Assembly: GCA_947650365.1 (NCBI GenBank)
Contig: CANTAL010000144.1
Location: 315,001 to 379,000 of the forward strand
DNA: 64,000 bases
Origin: Chamaelirium japonicum
Lineage: Eukaryota; Streptophyta; Magnoliopsida; Liliales; Melanthiaceae
Direction of reading: 5' to 3'
Shown: piece after piece, positions 33,706 to 47,700 of the stretch
Numbering within the stretch: the first letter of the stretch is position 1
Layout: each line of letters starts with the position of its first letter
Notes under the pieces: model-generated
Databases searched by the model: none
What the model saw: the letters and a program-made list of their open reading frames with translations, nothing else
What the model was told of the DNA's origin: nothing
Program-made: the position numbers and the translations under genes

Positions 33706-34472
33706 GAAGGTTGAGCTGGCTCCACTTGAATTTGCTTGAAGGTTTGAAACTGAATATTGCGCTGTCTCATAACTCAGAATTTGAACGGACAAGTAGACGT
33801 TTGAGAGCAATCTTTATTCAGCATAGAAATTACATCAGAGATGGAAATCTATCTCTTTATGGCGAAATCAGTCGATAAGATCCTTTTCTTGCGATAGATT
33901 CGACAGTGTAGGTTCCTTCCCAGTTGGGAGTTAGTTTGCATTAGAGTGCCAAAGCTGTCTCCTTGGGCTCTGCCAAATGCCGAGGCAGCGAGTGCGCCTC
34001 GGACTTTGCATTCGAGTGCCAAGGCTGTCTCCTTGGGCTTCGCCAAATGCTGAGGCAGCAGTGCACCTCGGACTTTTGCCTATCACCTCGTTGTAGTCTT
34101 CAAGTGAGCCTTTTCGTTTCGAACCTCACCCCCAATGTAGGGATTGGAGGAGAGTCAGACTTGAAAGGCTTAGGATATCGATGGGAGATATCGATGATGG
34201 ATTGTCTAGAAAGAGCGGGTTGTTGGATTGAAGTTCAGCCGCCAACTCATTGAGTGAGTCTCGACTGATGTCATTCTGAGTAACTTCCCTCTGGATGATC
34301 CTAATAGAGTCTTCGCCATTCAGTGAAAGCGGAGGAAGTAACCAGATCGCTCGTGTCCATTCGGTTGTCTGCTCAACCGAGGGAGCTGAGAAGTTTGACT
34401 TTGAAGATCAGTTGTCTGCTCAACCGATCCGATGTTGTCGTCGATCACATTGAGCTTTTTGAACGAATCCCA
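33706..34472. other. 5' interior (minus strand) next to the primer site
   Basis: About 770 bp between the 107-bp array and the primer site. It includes a two-copy repeat at about 33940-34075 (GCCAAAGCTGTCTCCTTGGG and GCCAAGGCTGTCTCCTTGGG). On the minus strand this would be leader and the start of gag, but no gag motif is seen. Confidence 0.6.
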
Positions 34473-34484
34473 CAGACGGCGCCA
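34473..34484 (-). promoter_or_regulatory. primer-binding site of the Tat-like element
   Basis: Minus strand TGGCGCCGTCTG, followed by TGGGA, 3 bp inside the LTR. The TTTGGCGCCGTCTGTGGGA context is characteristic of plant Tat/Ogre elements as I recall them. Confidence 0.9.
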
Positions 34485-34487
34485 AAC

Positions 34488-35377
34488 TATGGGGGAAAAT
34501 CTTCGTGCCGACCCGAAGACTTCGCAGCACCAGTCAATTGAAGTTCGAGTTGAAGAGATCGTTGTTCGATCTATCGATTGGAATTGCAGCTTTTGATATG
34601 TAAATAGAGAGATGCAATCAGAGAAAGTGTTGACACGAGAAGTGATCTCGGAGTTCAGCCGAAGCCTACGTCTCCGTGCTATAGGGAGCAATCCGAATTC
34701 ACTAACACTTGTATTGAAGTGATCTCGACAGGCCGAGTATCACTGAAGTCGATCTAATCTCTTCAAAGGAGAGAAGAAGATCTAAGAGAGGTGGAAGATG
34801 GAAAGCTGAGAAATTCCAGAGCTCTGGATTCTGAAAATCAGATCTCAGAGTAGAAATCAGAAATTTCGGATCCCTTTACATTCGAAGTCTCTGCTATTTA
34901 TAGGATTCTCAGGTGGTAAATGGCGGTTTCTGCTGCAGCATCTGGGGATCCTCCAGGTAAAGCTGGCGAGCCACGCTACCGTCTTCTGGGGGATTCCACA
35001 GGCTCGTGGTCCCACCAGGCAGGGCCGGTGGGTCCCGCGGTGGTCCTCGTGGTCCCACCAGGCAGGGCCGGTGGGTCCCGCGGTGGTCCTCGTGGGCCCA
35101 CCAGGCAGGGCCGGTGGGTCCCGTGGTAGTCCTCGTGGGCCCACCAGGCAGGGCCGGTGGGTCCCGCGGTGGTCCTCGTGGGCCCACCAGGCAGGGCCAG
35201 TGGGTCCCGCGGTGGTCCTCGTGGGCCCACCAGGCAGGGCCGGTGGGTCCCGCGGTGGTCCTCGTGGGCCCACCAAGCAGGGCCGGTGGGTCCCGCGGTA
35301 GTCCTCGTGGGCCCACCAGGCAGGGCCGGTGGGTCCCGTGGTAGTTTGGTAAACTTCTGCCAAAATTTGCACCCACA
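34488..35377 (-). repeat. 5' LTR of the Tat-like element (890 bp)
   Basis: Same as the left LTR apart from a handful of substitutions and 43 extra bp, exactly one U3 repeat. Minus-strand TATA box at 34894-34903. Its plus-strand start is TATGGGGG instead of TGTGGGGG, a change at the LTR tip. The 186-codon minus ORF at 34857-35417 is U3 repeat. Confidence 0.95.
35023..35338. repeat. 43-bp tandem repeats in U3, about 7.3 copies
   Basis: Eight GGCCGGTGGGTCCCG starts (one reads GGCCAGTGGG) at 35023, 35066, 35109, 35152, 35195, 35238, 35281 and 35324, one more than in the left LTR. Confidence 0.95.
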
Positions 35378-38300
35378 AGCACGAATGTATCCACTCTAAT
35401 TCATTCATACGATCCATTCTAATTCATTCGCACGATGCATTCTAATTCATTCGCACGAATGTATCCATTCTAATTCATTCGTACAATCCATTCTATTTCA
35501 TTCGTACGATCCATTTTTACTCATTCGTACGATCCATTCTAATTCATTCGCACGAATGTATCCATTCTAATTCATTCGTACGATCCATTCTAATTCATTC
35601 GTACGATCCATTCAAATTCATTCGCACGATCCATTCTAATTCATTCGCACGAATGAATCCATTCTAATTCATTCGTACGATCCAATCTAATTCATTCGTA
35701 CGATCCATTCTAATTCATTCGTATGATCCATTCTAATTCATTCGCACGAATGTATCCGATCCATTCTAATTCCGTCGTACGATCCATTCTAATTCATTCG
35801 TACTATCCATTCTAATTCATTCGCACGATCCATTCTAATTCATTCGCACGAATGTATCCGATCCATTCTAATTCCTTCGTACGATCAATTAGAATGGATC
35901 GTACGAATGAATTAGAAAGGATCGTGCGAAAGAATTAGAATGGATTGTATGAATGAATTAGAATGGATCGTACGAATGAATTAGAATAGATATTACGAAT
36001 GAATTAGAATGGATTGTATGTCGCACAATCTATTCTAATTCATTCGCACGAATGTACCCATTCTAATTCATTCGTACGATCCATTCTAATTCATTCGTAC
36101 GCTCCATTCTAATTCCTTCGTACGATCCATTCCAATTCATGCGATCCATTCTATTTCATTCATACGATCCAATTTTACTCTACGATCGATTCTTACTCAA
36201 TCGTATGATTCATTCTAATTCATTCGCACGAATGTATCCATTCTAATTCATTCGTACGATCCATTCTAATTCATTCGCACGATCCATTACGAATAAATTA
36301 GAATGAATTAGAATGGATTGTATGAATGAATTAGAATGGATCGTATGAATGAATTAGAATGCATTCTAATTCATTCGTACGATCTAAATTCATTTGCACG
36401 ACTGTATCCATTCTAATTCATTCGTACGATCCATTCTAATTCATTCGCACGATCCATTCTAATTCATTCATACGATCTAATCTAATTCATTCGTACGATC
36501 CATTCTAATTCATTCGCACAATCTATTCTAATTCATTAGCACGATCCATTCTAATTCATTCGTACGATCCATTCTATTTCATTCGTACGATCCATTCTAA
36601 TTCATTCGCATGAATGTATCTATTCTAATTCATCCGTACGATCCATTCTAATTCATTCATACGATCCATTCTAATTCATTCGCACGAATGTATCCATTCT
36701 AATTCATTCGTACGATCCATTCTAATTCATTCGCACAATCTATTCTAATTCATTCGTACGATCCATTCTAATTCATTCGCACGATCCATTCTAATTCATT
36801 TGCACGATCCATTCTAATTCATTCATACAATCCATTCTAATTCTTTTGCACGAATGTATACATTCTAATTCATTCGTACGATCCATTCTAATTCATTCGT
36901 ACAATCCATTCTATTTCATTCGTACGATCCATTCTAATTCATTCGCACGATCCATTCTAATTCATTCATACGATCCAATCTAATTCATTCATACGATCCA
37001 TTCTAATTCATTAATACGATCCAATCTAATTTATTCATATGATCCAATCTAATTCCTTCGTACGATCCATTCTAATTCATACGATCCATTCTAATTCATT
37101 CATACGATCCATTCTAATTCATTCGTACGATCCATTCTAATTCATTCGTACGATCCATTTTAATTCATTAATGCGATCCAATCCAATTCATTCATACAAT
37201 CCATTCTAATTCCTTCGTACCATCCATTCTAATTCATACGATCCATTCTATTTCATTCATACGATCCATTCTAATTCATTCGCACAATCCATTCTAATTC
37301 ATTCATACGATCCATTCTAATTCATTCGTACGATCCATTCTAATTCATTCGTACGTTCCATTCTAATTCATTTGCACGATCCATGCTAATTCATTCGTAC
37401 GATCCATTCTAATTCATTGGCACGATCCATTCTAATTCATTCATATGATCCATTCTTATTCATTCGTACGATCCATTCTAATTCATTCGTATGATCCATT
37501 CTAATTCATTCGCACAATCTATTCTAATTCATTCGTACGATCCATTCTAATTCATTCGCACGATCCATTCTAATTCATTCGTACGATCCATTCTATTTCA
37601 TTCGTACGATCCATTCTTACTCATTCGTACGATCCATTCTAATTCATTCGAACGAATGTATCCATTCTAATTCATTCGTACGATCCATTCTAATTCATTC
37701 GTACGATCCATTCTAATTCATTCGTACGATCCATTCTAATTCATTCGCACAATCTATTCTAATTCATTCGTACGATCTATTCTAATTCATTCGCACGATC
37801 CATTCTAATTCATTCGTACGGTCCATTCTATTTCATTCGTACGATCCATTCTTACTCATTCGTACGATCCATTCTAATTCATTCGCACGAATGTATCCAT
37901 TCTAATTCATTCGTACGATCTATTCTAATTCCTTCGTACGATCCATTCTAATTCCTTCGTACGATCTATTCTAATTCCTTTGTACAACCAATGGATCGTA
38001 TGAATGAATTAGATTGGATCGTATGAATGAATTAGAATGGATCGTGCGTCGTACGAATGAATTAGAATGGATACATTCGTGCGAATGAATTAGAATGGAT
38101 CGTACGAATGAGTAAGAATGGATCGTACGAATGAAATAGAATGGATTATATGAATGAATTAGAATGGATCGTGCGAATGAATTAGAATGGATCGTACGAA
38201 TGAATTTGAATGGATCGTGTGAAATAATTAGAATGGATTGTATGAATGAATTAGAATGGATCGTACGAATGAATTTTATAATTCATTCGTACGATCCATT

Positions 38301-41234
38301 CTAATTCATTCGTACAATCCATTCTATTTCATTCGTACGATCCATTCTTACTCATTCGTACGATCCATTCTAATTCATTCGCACGAATGTATCCATTCTA
38401 ATTCATTCGTACGATCTATTCTAATTCATTCATACGATCCATTCTAATTCATTCGTACGATCCATTCTAATTCATTCGCACGATCCATTCTAATTCATTC
38501 GCACGAATGAATCCATTCTAATTCATACGTACGATCCATTCTAATTCATTCATACGATCCATTCTAATTCATTCATAAAATCCATTCTAATTCTTTCACA
38601 CGATCCATTCCAATTCATTCGTACGATCCATTCTAATTCATTCGTACAATCCATTCTATTTCATTCGTACGATCCATTCTTACTCATTCGTACGATCCAT
38701 TCTAATTCATTCGCACGATCTATTCTAATTAATTCGTACCCATTCTATTTCATTCGCACGAATATATCCATTCTAATTCATTCATACGATCCATTCTAAT
38801 TCATTCGTACGATCCATTCTAATTCATTCGCACGATCCATTCTAATTCATTCATACGATCCAATCTAATTCATTCATACGATCCATTCTAATTCATTCGC
38901 ACGAATGTATCCATTCTAATTCATTCGTACTATCCATTCTAATTCATTCGCACAATCTATTCTAATTCATTCGTACGGGATACATTCGTGCGAATGAACT
39001 AGAATGGATCATGCGAATGAATTAGAATAGATTTTGCGAATGAATTAGAATGGATCGTATGAATGAATTAGAATGGATCATACGAATGAATTAGAATGGA
39101 TCGTATGAATGAATTAGAATGGATCGTACGAATAAATTAGAGTGGGTCGTGTTTTTTCGTACTAATGAATTAGAATGGATCGTACGGAATGAATTAGAAT
39201 GGATCGTGCAAATGAATTAGAATGGATCGTGCGAATGAATTAGAATGGATCGTGCGAAAGAATTAGAATGGATATATTCGTGCGAATGAATTAGAATGGA
39301 TACATTCGTGCGAATGAATTAGAATGGATCGTACGAATGAATTAGAATGGATCGTACGAATGAATTAGAATGGATCGTGCGAATGAATTAGAATGGATCG
39401 TATGAATGAATTAGATTGGATCGTATGAATGAAATAGAATGGATCGTATGAATTAGAAAGGATCGTATGAAGGAATTAGAATGGATCGTACGAATGAATT
39501 AGAATGGATCGTACGAAGGAATTAGAATGGATTGCGTAGGAATGAGTAAGAATGGATCATACGAATGAAATAGAATAGATTGTACGAATGAATTAGAATG
39601 GATTCATTCGTGCAAATGAATGAGAATGGATCGTGCGAATGAATTAGAATGGATCATATGAATGAATTAGAATGGATCGTACGAATGAATTAGAATTGAT
39701 ACGTTCGTGCGAATGAATTAGAATAGATTGCGCGAATGAATTAGAATGGATCGTACGAATGAATTAGAATGGATACATTCGTGCGAATAAATTAGAATGG
39801 ATCATACGAATGAGTAAGAATGGATCGTACGAATGAAATAGAATGGATCGTACGAATGAATTAGAATGGATCGTACGAATGAATTAGAATGGATACATTC
39901 GTGCGAATGAATTTGAATGGATCGTACGATCCATTCTTATTCATTCAGTACGATCCCTTCTAATTCATTCATACGATCCATTCTAATTCATTCGCACGAA
40001 TGTATCCATTCTAATTCATTCGTACGATCCATTCTAATTCATTCGCACAATCTATTCTAATTCATTCGTACGATCCATTCTAATTCCTTCGTACGATCCA
40101 TTCTATTTCATTCGTATGATCCACTCTAATTCATTCGTACGATCCATTCTAATTCATACGATCCATTCTAATTCATTCGTACGATCCATTCTAATTCATT
40201 CGCTCGATCCATTCTAATTCATTCGCACAATCCAATCTAATTCATTCATACGATCCATTCTAATTCATTCGCACGAATGTATCCATTCTAATTCATACGA
40301 TCCATTCTAATTCATTTGTATGAATATATCCATTCTAATTCATTCGTACGATCCATTCTAATTCCTTCGTACGATCTATTCTAATTCCTTCGTACGATCC
40401 ATTCTAATTCCTTCGTACGATCCATTCTATTTCATTCGTATGATCCATTCTAATTCCTTCGTACGATCCATTCTTATTCATTCCCATGAATGTATCCATT
40501 CTAATTCATACGTACGATCCATTCTAATTCATTTATACGATCCAATCTAATTCATTCATACAATCCATTCTAATTCATTCGCACGAATTTATCCATTCTA
40601 ATTCATTCGTACGATCTATTCTAATTCATTCGCACAATCTATTCTAATTCATTCGTACGTTCCATTCTAATTCATTAGCACGATCCACGCTAATTCATTC
40701 GTACGATCCATTCTATTTTATTCGTACGATCCATTATTAAAATCCATTCTAATTCATTCGTACGATCCATTCTAATTCATTCGCACAATCTATTCTAATT
40801 CATTCGTACGATCAATTCTAATTCATTAGCACGATCCTTTCTAATTCATTCGCACAATCTATTCTAATTCATTCGTATGTTCCATTCTAATTCATTCGCA
40901 CGAATGTATCCATTCTAATTCATTCGTACGATCCATTCTAATTCATTCGCACAATCTATTCTAATTCATTCGTACGATCAATTCTAATTTTGTAACCATT
41001 CTAATTCATTTGTACGATCCATTCTAATTCATTCGTACAATCCATTCTATTTCATTCGTACGATCCATTCTTACTCATTCGTACGATCCATTCTAATTCA
41101 TTCGTACGAATGTATCCATTCTAATTCATTCGTACGATCCATTCTAATTCATTCGTACGATCCATTCTAATTCATTCGCACGATCCATTCTAATTCATTC
41201 GCACGAATGTATCCATTCTAATTCCTTCGTACGA
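35378..41234. repeat. satellite block 3a, mostly minus orientation
   Basis: 23/28-bp family. Approximate runs: minus 35378-35885, plus 35886-36020, minus 36021-36287, plus 36288-36360, minus 36361-37990, plus 37991-38275, minus 38276-38976, plus 38977-39926, minus 39927-41234. The switch at 36361 is a palindrome centred on AGAATGCATTCT; the one at 39927 is centred on GGATCGTACGATCC. TTACTCATTC and TATTTCATTC variants recur in pairs. Short ORFs such as 38256-38447 are satellite and non-coding. Confidence 0.95.
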
Positions 41235-44200
41235 CGAATGAATTAGAATGGATTGTATGAATGAATTAGAATAGATCGTACGAATGAATTAGAATGGATC
41301 GTACGAAGCAATTAGAATGGATACATTCGTGCGAATGAATTAGAATGGATCGTGCGAATGAATTAGAATGGATCGTACGAATGAATTAGAATGGATCGTA
41401 CGAATGAATTAAAATGGATCGTACGAATGAATTAGAATGGATACATTCGTGCGAATGAATTAGAATGGATCGTACGAATGTGTAAGAATGGATCGTACGA
41501 ATGAAATAGAATGGATTGTACGAATGAATTAGAATGGATCGTACGAATGAAGTAGAATGGATACATTCGTACGAATGAATTAGAATGGATCATACGAATG
41601 AATTAGAATGGATCGTGCGAATGAATTAGAATGGATCGTACGATCTATTCTATTTCATTCGTATGATCCATTCTATTTCATTCGTACGATCCATTCTAAT
41701 TAATTCGTACGATCGTGCTAGTGACTTAGAATGGATCGTACGAATGAATTAGAATAGATTATATGAATGAATTAGAATGGATCGGAATTCGAATGGATCG
41801 TATGAATGAATTAGAATGGATCGTGCGAATGAATTAGAATGGATCGTACGAATGAATTATAATAGATTGTGCGAATGAATTAGAATGGATCGTACGAATG
41901 AATTAGAATGGATACATTCGTGCGAATGAATTAGAATGGATCGTATGAATGAATTAGAACGGATCGTATGAGTGAATTCGAATGGATCGTGCGAATGAAT
42001 TAGAATGGATTGTACGAATGAATTAGAATGGATCGTACGAATGAATTAGAATGGATACATTCGTGCGAATGAATTAGAATGGATCATACGATTGAGTAAG
42101 AATGGATCGTACGAATGAAATAGAATGGATCGTACGAAGGAATTAGAATGGATCATATGAATGAATTAGAATGGATCGTATGAATGAATTAGATTGGATC
42201 GTATGAATGACTAAGAATGGATCGTGCGAATGAATTAGAATGGATCGTACGAATGAATTAGAATGGATCGTATGAATGAATTAGAGTGGATACATTCGTG
42301 CGAATGAACTAGAATGGATCGTACGAATGAATTAGAATAGATCGTACGAATGAATTAGAATGGATTGTATGAATGAATAAGAATAGATCGTACGAATGAA
42401 TTAGAATGGATCGTACGAAGGAATTAGAATGGATACATTCGTGCGAATGAATTAAATGGATCGTGCGAATGAATTAGAATGGATCGTATGAATGAATTAG
42501 AATGGATCGTACGAATGAATTAGAATGGATCGTACGAATGAATTAGAATGGATACATTCGTGCAAATGAATTAGAATGGATCGTACGAATTAGTAAGAAT
42601 GCATCGTACAAATGAAATAGAATGGATTGTACGAATGAATTAGAATGGATCGTACGAATGAAGTAGAATGGATACATTCGTGCGAATGAATTAGAATGTA
42701 TCATATGAATGAATTAGAATGGATCGTTCGAATGAATTAGAATGGATCGTACGATCTATTCTATTTCATTCCTATGATCCATTCTATTTCATTCGTACGA
42801 TCCATTCTAATTAATTCGTACGATCGTGCTAGTGAATTAGAATGGATCGTACGAATGAATTAGAATAGATTGTACGAATGCATTAGAATGGATTGGAATT
42901 AGAATGGATCGTATGAATGAATTAGAATGGATCGTGCGAATGAATTAGAATGAATCGTCTGAATGAATTAGAATAGATTGTGCGAATGAATTAGAATGGA
43001 TCGTACGAATGAATTAGAATGGATACATTCGTGCGAATGAATTAGAATGGATCGTATGAATGAATTAGAATGGATCGTATGACTGAATTCGAATGGATCG
43101 TGCGAATGAATTAGAATGGATTGTACGAATGAATTAGAATGGATCATACGAATGAATTAGAATGGATACATTCGTGCGAATGAATTAGAATGGATCATAC
43201 GATTGAGTAAGAATGGATCGTACGAATGAAATAAAATGGATCGTACGAAGGAATTAGAATGGATCATACGAATGAATTAGAATGGATCGTATGAATGAAT
43301 TAGATTGGATCGTATGAATAAATTAGAATGTATCGTGCGAATGAATTAGAATGGACCGTACGAATGAATTAGAATGGATCGTATGAATGAATTAGAGTGG
43401 ATATATTCGTGCGAATGAATTAGAATGGATCGTACGAATGAATTAGAATAGATCGTACGAATGAATTAGAATGGATTGTATGAATGAATTAGAATAGATC
43501 GTACGAATGAATTAGAATGGATCGTACGAAGGAATTAGAATGGATACATTCGTGCGAATGAATTAGAATGGATCGTGCGAATGAATTAGAATGGATCGTA
43601 CGAATGAATTAGAATGGATCGTACGAATGAATTAGAATGGATACATTCGTGCGAATGACTTAGAATGGATGGTACGAATGAGTAAGAATGGATCGTACGA
43701 ATGAAATAGAATGGATTGTACTAATGAATTAGAATGGATCGTACGAATGAATTAGAATGGATACATTCGTGCGAATGAATTAGAATGGATCATACGAATA
43801 AATTAGAATGGATCGTGCGAATGAATTAGAATGGATCGTACGATCCATTCTATTTCATTCGTATGATCCATTCTATTTCATTTGTACGATCCATTCTAAT
43901 TAATTCGTACGATCGTGCTAGTGAATTAGAATGGATCGTACGAATGAATTAGATTAGATTGTACGAATGAATTAGAATGGATCGTACGAATGAGTAAGAA
44001 TGGATCGTACGAATGAAATAGAATGGATTGTACGAATGAATTAGAATGGATCGTACGAATGAATTAGAATGGATCGTATGAATGAATTAGAATGGATCGT
44101 ATGAGTGAATTCGAATGGATCGTGCGAATGAATTAGAATGGATTGTACGAATGAATTAGAATGGATCGTATGTGCTAATGAATTAGAATGGATCGTATGA

Positions 44201-44735
44201 ATGAAATAGAATGGATCGTATGAATTAGAATGGATCGTACGAATGAATTAGAATGGATCGTACGAATGAATTAGAATGGAACGTACGAATGAATTAGAAT
44301 GGATCGTGTGAAAGAATTAGAATGGATTGTATGAATGAATTTGAATGGATAGTATGAATGAATTAGAATGGATCGTGCGAATGAATTAGAATGGATCGTA
44401 CGAAGGAATTTGAATGGATCATACTAATGAATTAGAATAGATTGTGCGAATGAATTAGAATGGATCGTATGAATGAATTAGATTGGATCGTACGAATGAA
44501 TTAGAATGGATACATTCGTGCAAATGAATTAGAATGGATCGTACGAATGAGTAAGAATGGATCGTACGAATGAAATAGAATGGATTGTACGAATGAATTA
44601 GAATGGATTCATTCGTGCGAATGAATTAGAATGGATCAAGCGAATGAATTAGAATGGATCGTTCGAATGAATTAGAATGGATTGTACGAATGTATCCATT
44701 CTAATTCATTCGTATGATCCATTCTAATTCCTTCG
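41235..44735. repeat. satellite block 3b: about 1.1-kb higher-order repeat, three copies
   Basis: Mostly plus orientation, with three short minus islands at 41641-41712, 42750-42823 and 43840-43912. Each island begins at GGATCGTACGATC (41633, 42743, 43833) and ends with AATTCGTACGATCGTGCTAG, so spacings are 1,110 and 1,090 bp. Shared variant series around each island (GAGTAAGAATGG then GAAATAGAATGG, GAAGTAGAATGG) support duplication of the whole unit. A fourth minus island, 44693-44735, is different. Outer limits of the unit are approximate. Confidence 0.88.
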
Positions 44736-47700
44736 AATGGATTGTACGAATGAATTAGAATGGATACATTCATGCGAATGAATTAGAATGGATCGTGCGA
44801 ATGAATTAGAATGGGTCGAATTAGAATGGATACATTCGTTCGAATGAATTAGAATGGATCATACGATTGAGTAAGAATGGATCGTATGAATGAAATAGAA
44901 TAGATCGTACGGATTGGATCGTACGAAGGAATTAGAATGGATCGTACGAATGAATTAGAATGTATCAAACGAATGAATTAGAATAGATTGTGCGAATGAA
45001 TTAAAATGGATCGTACGATTGAATTAGAATGTTTCATATGAATGAATTAGAATGGATCGTATGAATGAATTAGAATGGATCGTATGAATGAATTAGAATG
45101 GATCGTATGAGTGAATTCGAATGGATCGTGTGAAAGAATTAGAATGGATTGTATGAATGAATAAGAATGGATCGTATGAATGAATTAGAATGGATCGTAC
45201 GAATGAATTAGAATGGATCGTACGAATGAATTAGAATGGATACATTCGTGCGAATGAATTAGAATGGATCATACGAATGAGTAAGAATAGATCGTACGAA
45301 TGAATTAGAATGGATCGTATGAATGAATTAGAATGAATTAGAATGGATCGTACGAATGAATTAGATTGGATACATTCGTGCAAATGAATTAGAATAGATC
45401 GTATGAATGAATTAGAATGCATTCTAATTCATTCATACGATCCATTCTAATTCGTTCATACAATCCATTCTAAATCATTCTAATTTATTCGTAATTCGTA
45501 CGATCCATTCTAATTCATTAGCACAATCCATTCTAATTCATTCGTACGATCTATTCTATTTCATTCGTATGATCCATTCTTACTCAATCGTATGATCCAT
45601 TCTAATTCATTCGCACGAATGTATCCATTCTAATTCATTCGTAAGATCCATTCTAATTCATTCGCACGATCCATTCTAATTCATTAATACGATCCAATCT
45701 AATTAATTCACACGATCCATTCTAATTCATTCGCACGAATGTATCCATTCTAATTCATTCGTACGATCCATTCTAATTCATTCGCACAATCTATTCTAAT
45801 TCATTCGTACGATCCATTCTAATTCATTAGCACGATCCATTCTAATTCATTCGTACGATCCATTCTAATTCATTCGTACGATCCATTCTAATTCATTCAT
45901 ACATGTACGAATGAATTAGAATGGATACATTCGTGCGAATGAATTAGAATGGATCGTATGAATGAATTAGATTGGATCGTATGAATGATTTAGAATGGAT
46001 AGTGCGAATGAATTAGAATGGATCGTACGAATGAATTAGAATGGATCGTACGAATGAATTAGAATGGATACATTCGTGCAAAAGAATTAGAATGGATTGT
46101 ATGAATGAATTAGAATGGATCGTGCGAATGAATTAGAATGGATCGTACGAATGAATTAGAATGGATACATTCGTGCGAATGAATTAGAATGGATCGTGCG
46201 AATGAATTAGAATGGATCGTACGAATGAATTAGAATGGATCGTGCGAATGAATTAGAATGGATCGTGCGAATGAATTAGAATGGATCGTGCGAATGAATT
46301 AGAATGGATGGTACGAAGGAATTAGAATGGATCATATGAACGAATTAGAATGGATCGTATGAATGAATTAGAGTGGATACATTCGTACGCATGAATTTAT
46401 CCATTCTAATTCATTCGAACGATCCATTCTAATTCATTCATACGATCCATTATAATTCATTCGTGCGATCTATTCTAATTCATTTGCACGATCCATTCTA
46501 ATTCATTCATTCGATCCAATCTAATTCATTCATACGATCCATTTTAATTCATTCGCACAATCTATTCTAATTCATTCGTACGATCCATTCTAATTCATTC
46601 GTACGATCTATTCTAATTCATTCGTACGATCCATTCTAATTCATTCATACGATCCATTCTAACGTACGAATGAACTAGAATGGATCGTACGAAGGAATTA
46701 GAATGGATCGTACGAAGGAATTAGAATGGATCGTATGAATGAATTAGAATGGATACATTCGTACAATCCATTCTAATTCATTCGTACGATCTATTCTAAT
46801 TCATTCGCAAGAATGTATCCATTCTAATTCATTCGTACGATCCATTCTAATTCCTTCGTACGATCCATTCTAATTCATTCGCACGATCTATTCTAATTCA
46901 TTCGCACGAATGTATCCATTCAAATTCATTCGTACGATCCATTCTAATTCATTCGCACAATCTATTCTAATTCATTTGTACAATCCATTCTAATTCATTC
47001 GCACGATCCATTCTAATTCATTCATACGATCCATTCTAATTCATTCATATAATCCATTCTAATTCTTTCATATGATCCATTCTAATTCATTCGTACGATC
47101 CATTCTAATTCATTCGTATAATCCATTCTATTTCATTCGTACGATCCATTCTTACTCATTCGTACTCGTACGATCCATTCTAATTCATTCATACAATCCA
47201 TTCTAATTCATTCGCACGAACGTATCCAGATCCATTCTAATTCATTCGCACGATCCATTCAAATTCATTCGCACGATCCATTCTATTTCATTTGTACGAT
47301 CCATTCTAATTCATTCATACGATCCATTCTAATTCATTCGCACGATCCATTCTAATTCATACGTACGATCCATTCTATTTCATTCGTACGATCCATTCTA
47401 ATTTATTCATACGATCCATTCTAATTCATTCGTACGATCCATTCTTATTCATTCCCATGAATGTATCCATTCTAATTCCTACGTACGATCCATTCTAATT
47501 CATTTATACGATCCAATTTAATTGATTCATACAATCCATTCTAATTCATTCGCACGAATTTATCCATTCTAATTCATTCGTACGATCCATTCTATTTCAT
47601 TCGTACATTCCATTCTTACTCATTCGTACGATCCATTCTAATTCATTTACACGAATATATCCATTCTAATTCATTCGTACGATCCATTCTAATTCCTTCG

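Larger units (their letters stand above)
28430..35377 (-). mobile_element. Ty3/gypsy Tat-like element, non-autonomous, 6,948 bp
   Basis: Framed by AGCAC target duplications (28425-28429 and 35378-35382), with LTRs at 28430-29276 and 34488-35377. On the minus strand the right LTR is the 5' LTR, followed 3 bp inside by TGGCGCCGTCTG, the primer-site type of Tat/Ogre elements. A polypurine tract (GGAGGGGG) precedes the left LTR. The 5.2-kb interior holds arrays of tandem repeats and no recognisable gag, protease, RT, RNase H or integrase, so it depends on another element for movement. It is inserted at a strand switch of the satellite. Confidence 0.92.

Noticed and set aside
28836-35417. Collagen-like ORFs (GPRGPPRDPPALPGGPTRTT) of up to 186 codons
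   Set aside because: They translate the GC-rich 43-bp U3 repeat, which is open in several frames on both strands. The period is not a multiple of three and they lie in LTRs.
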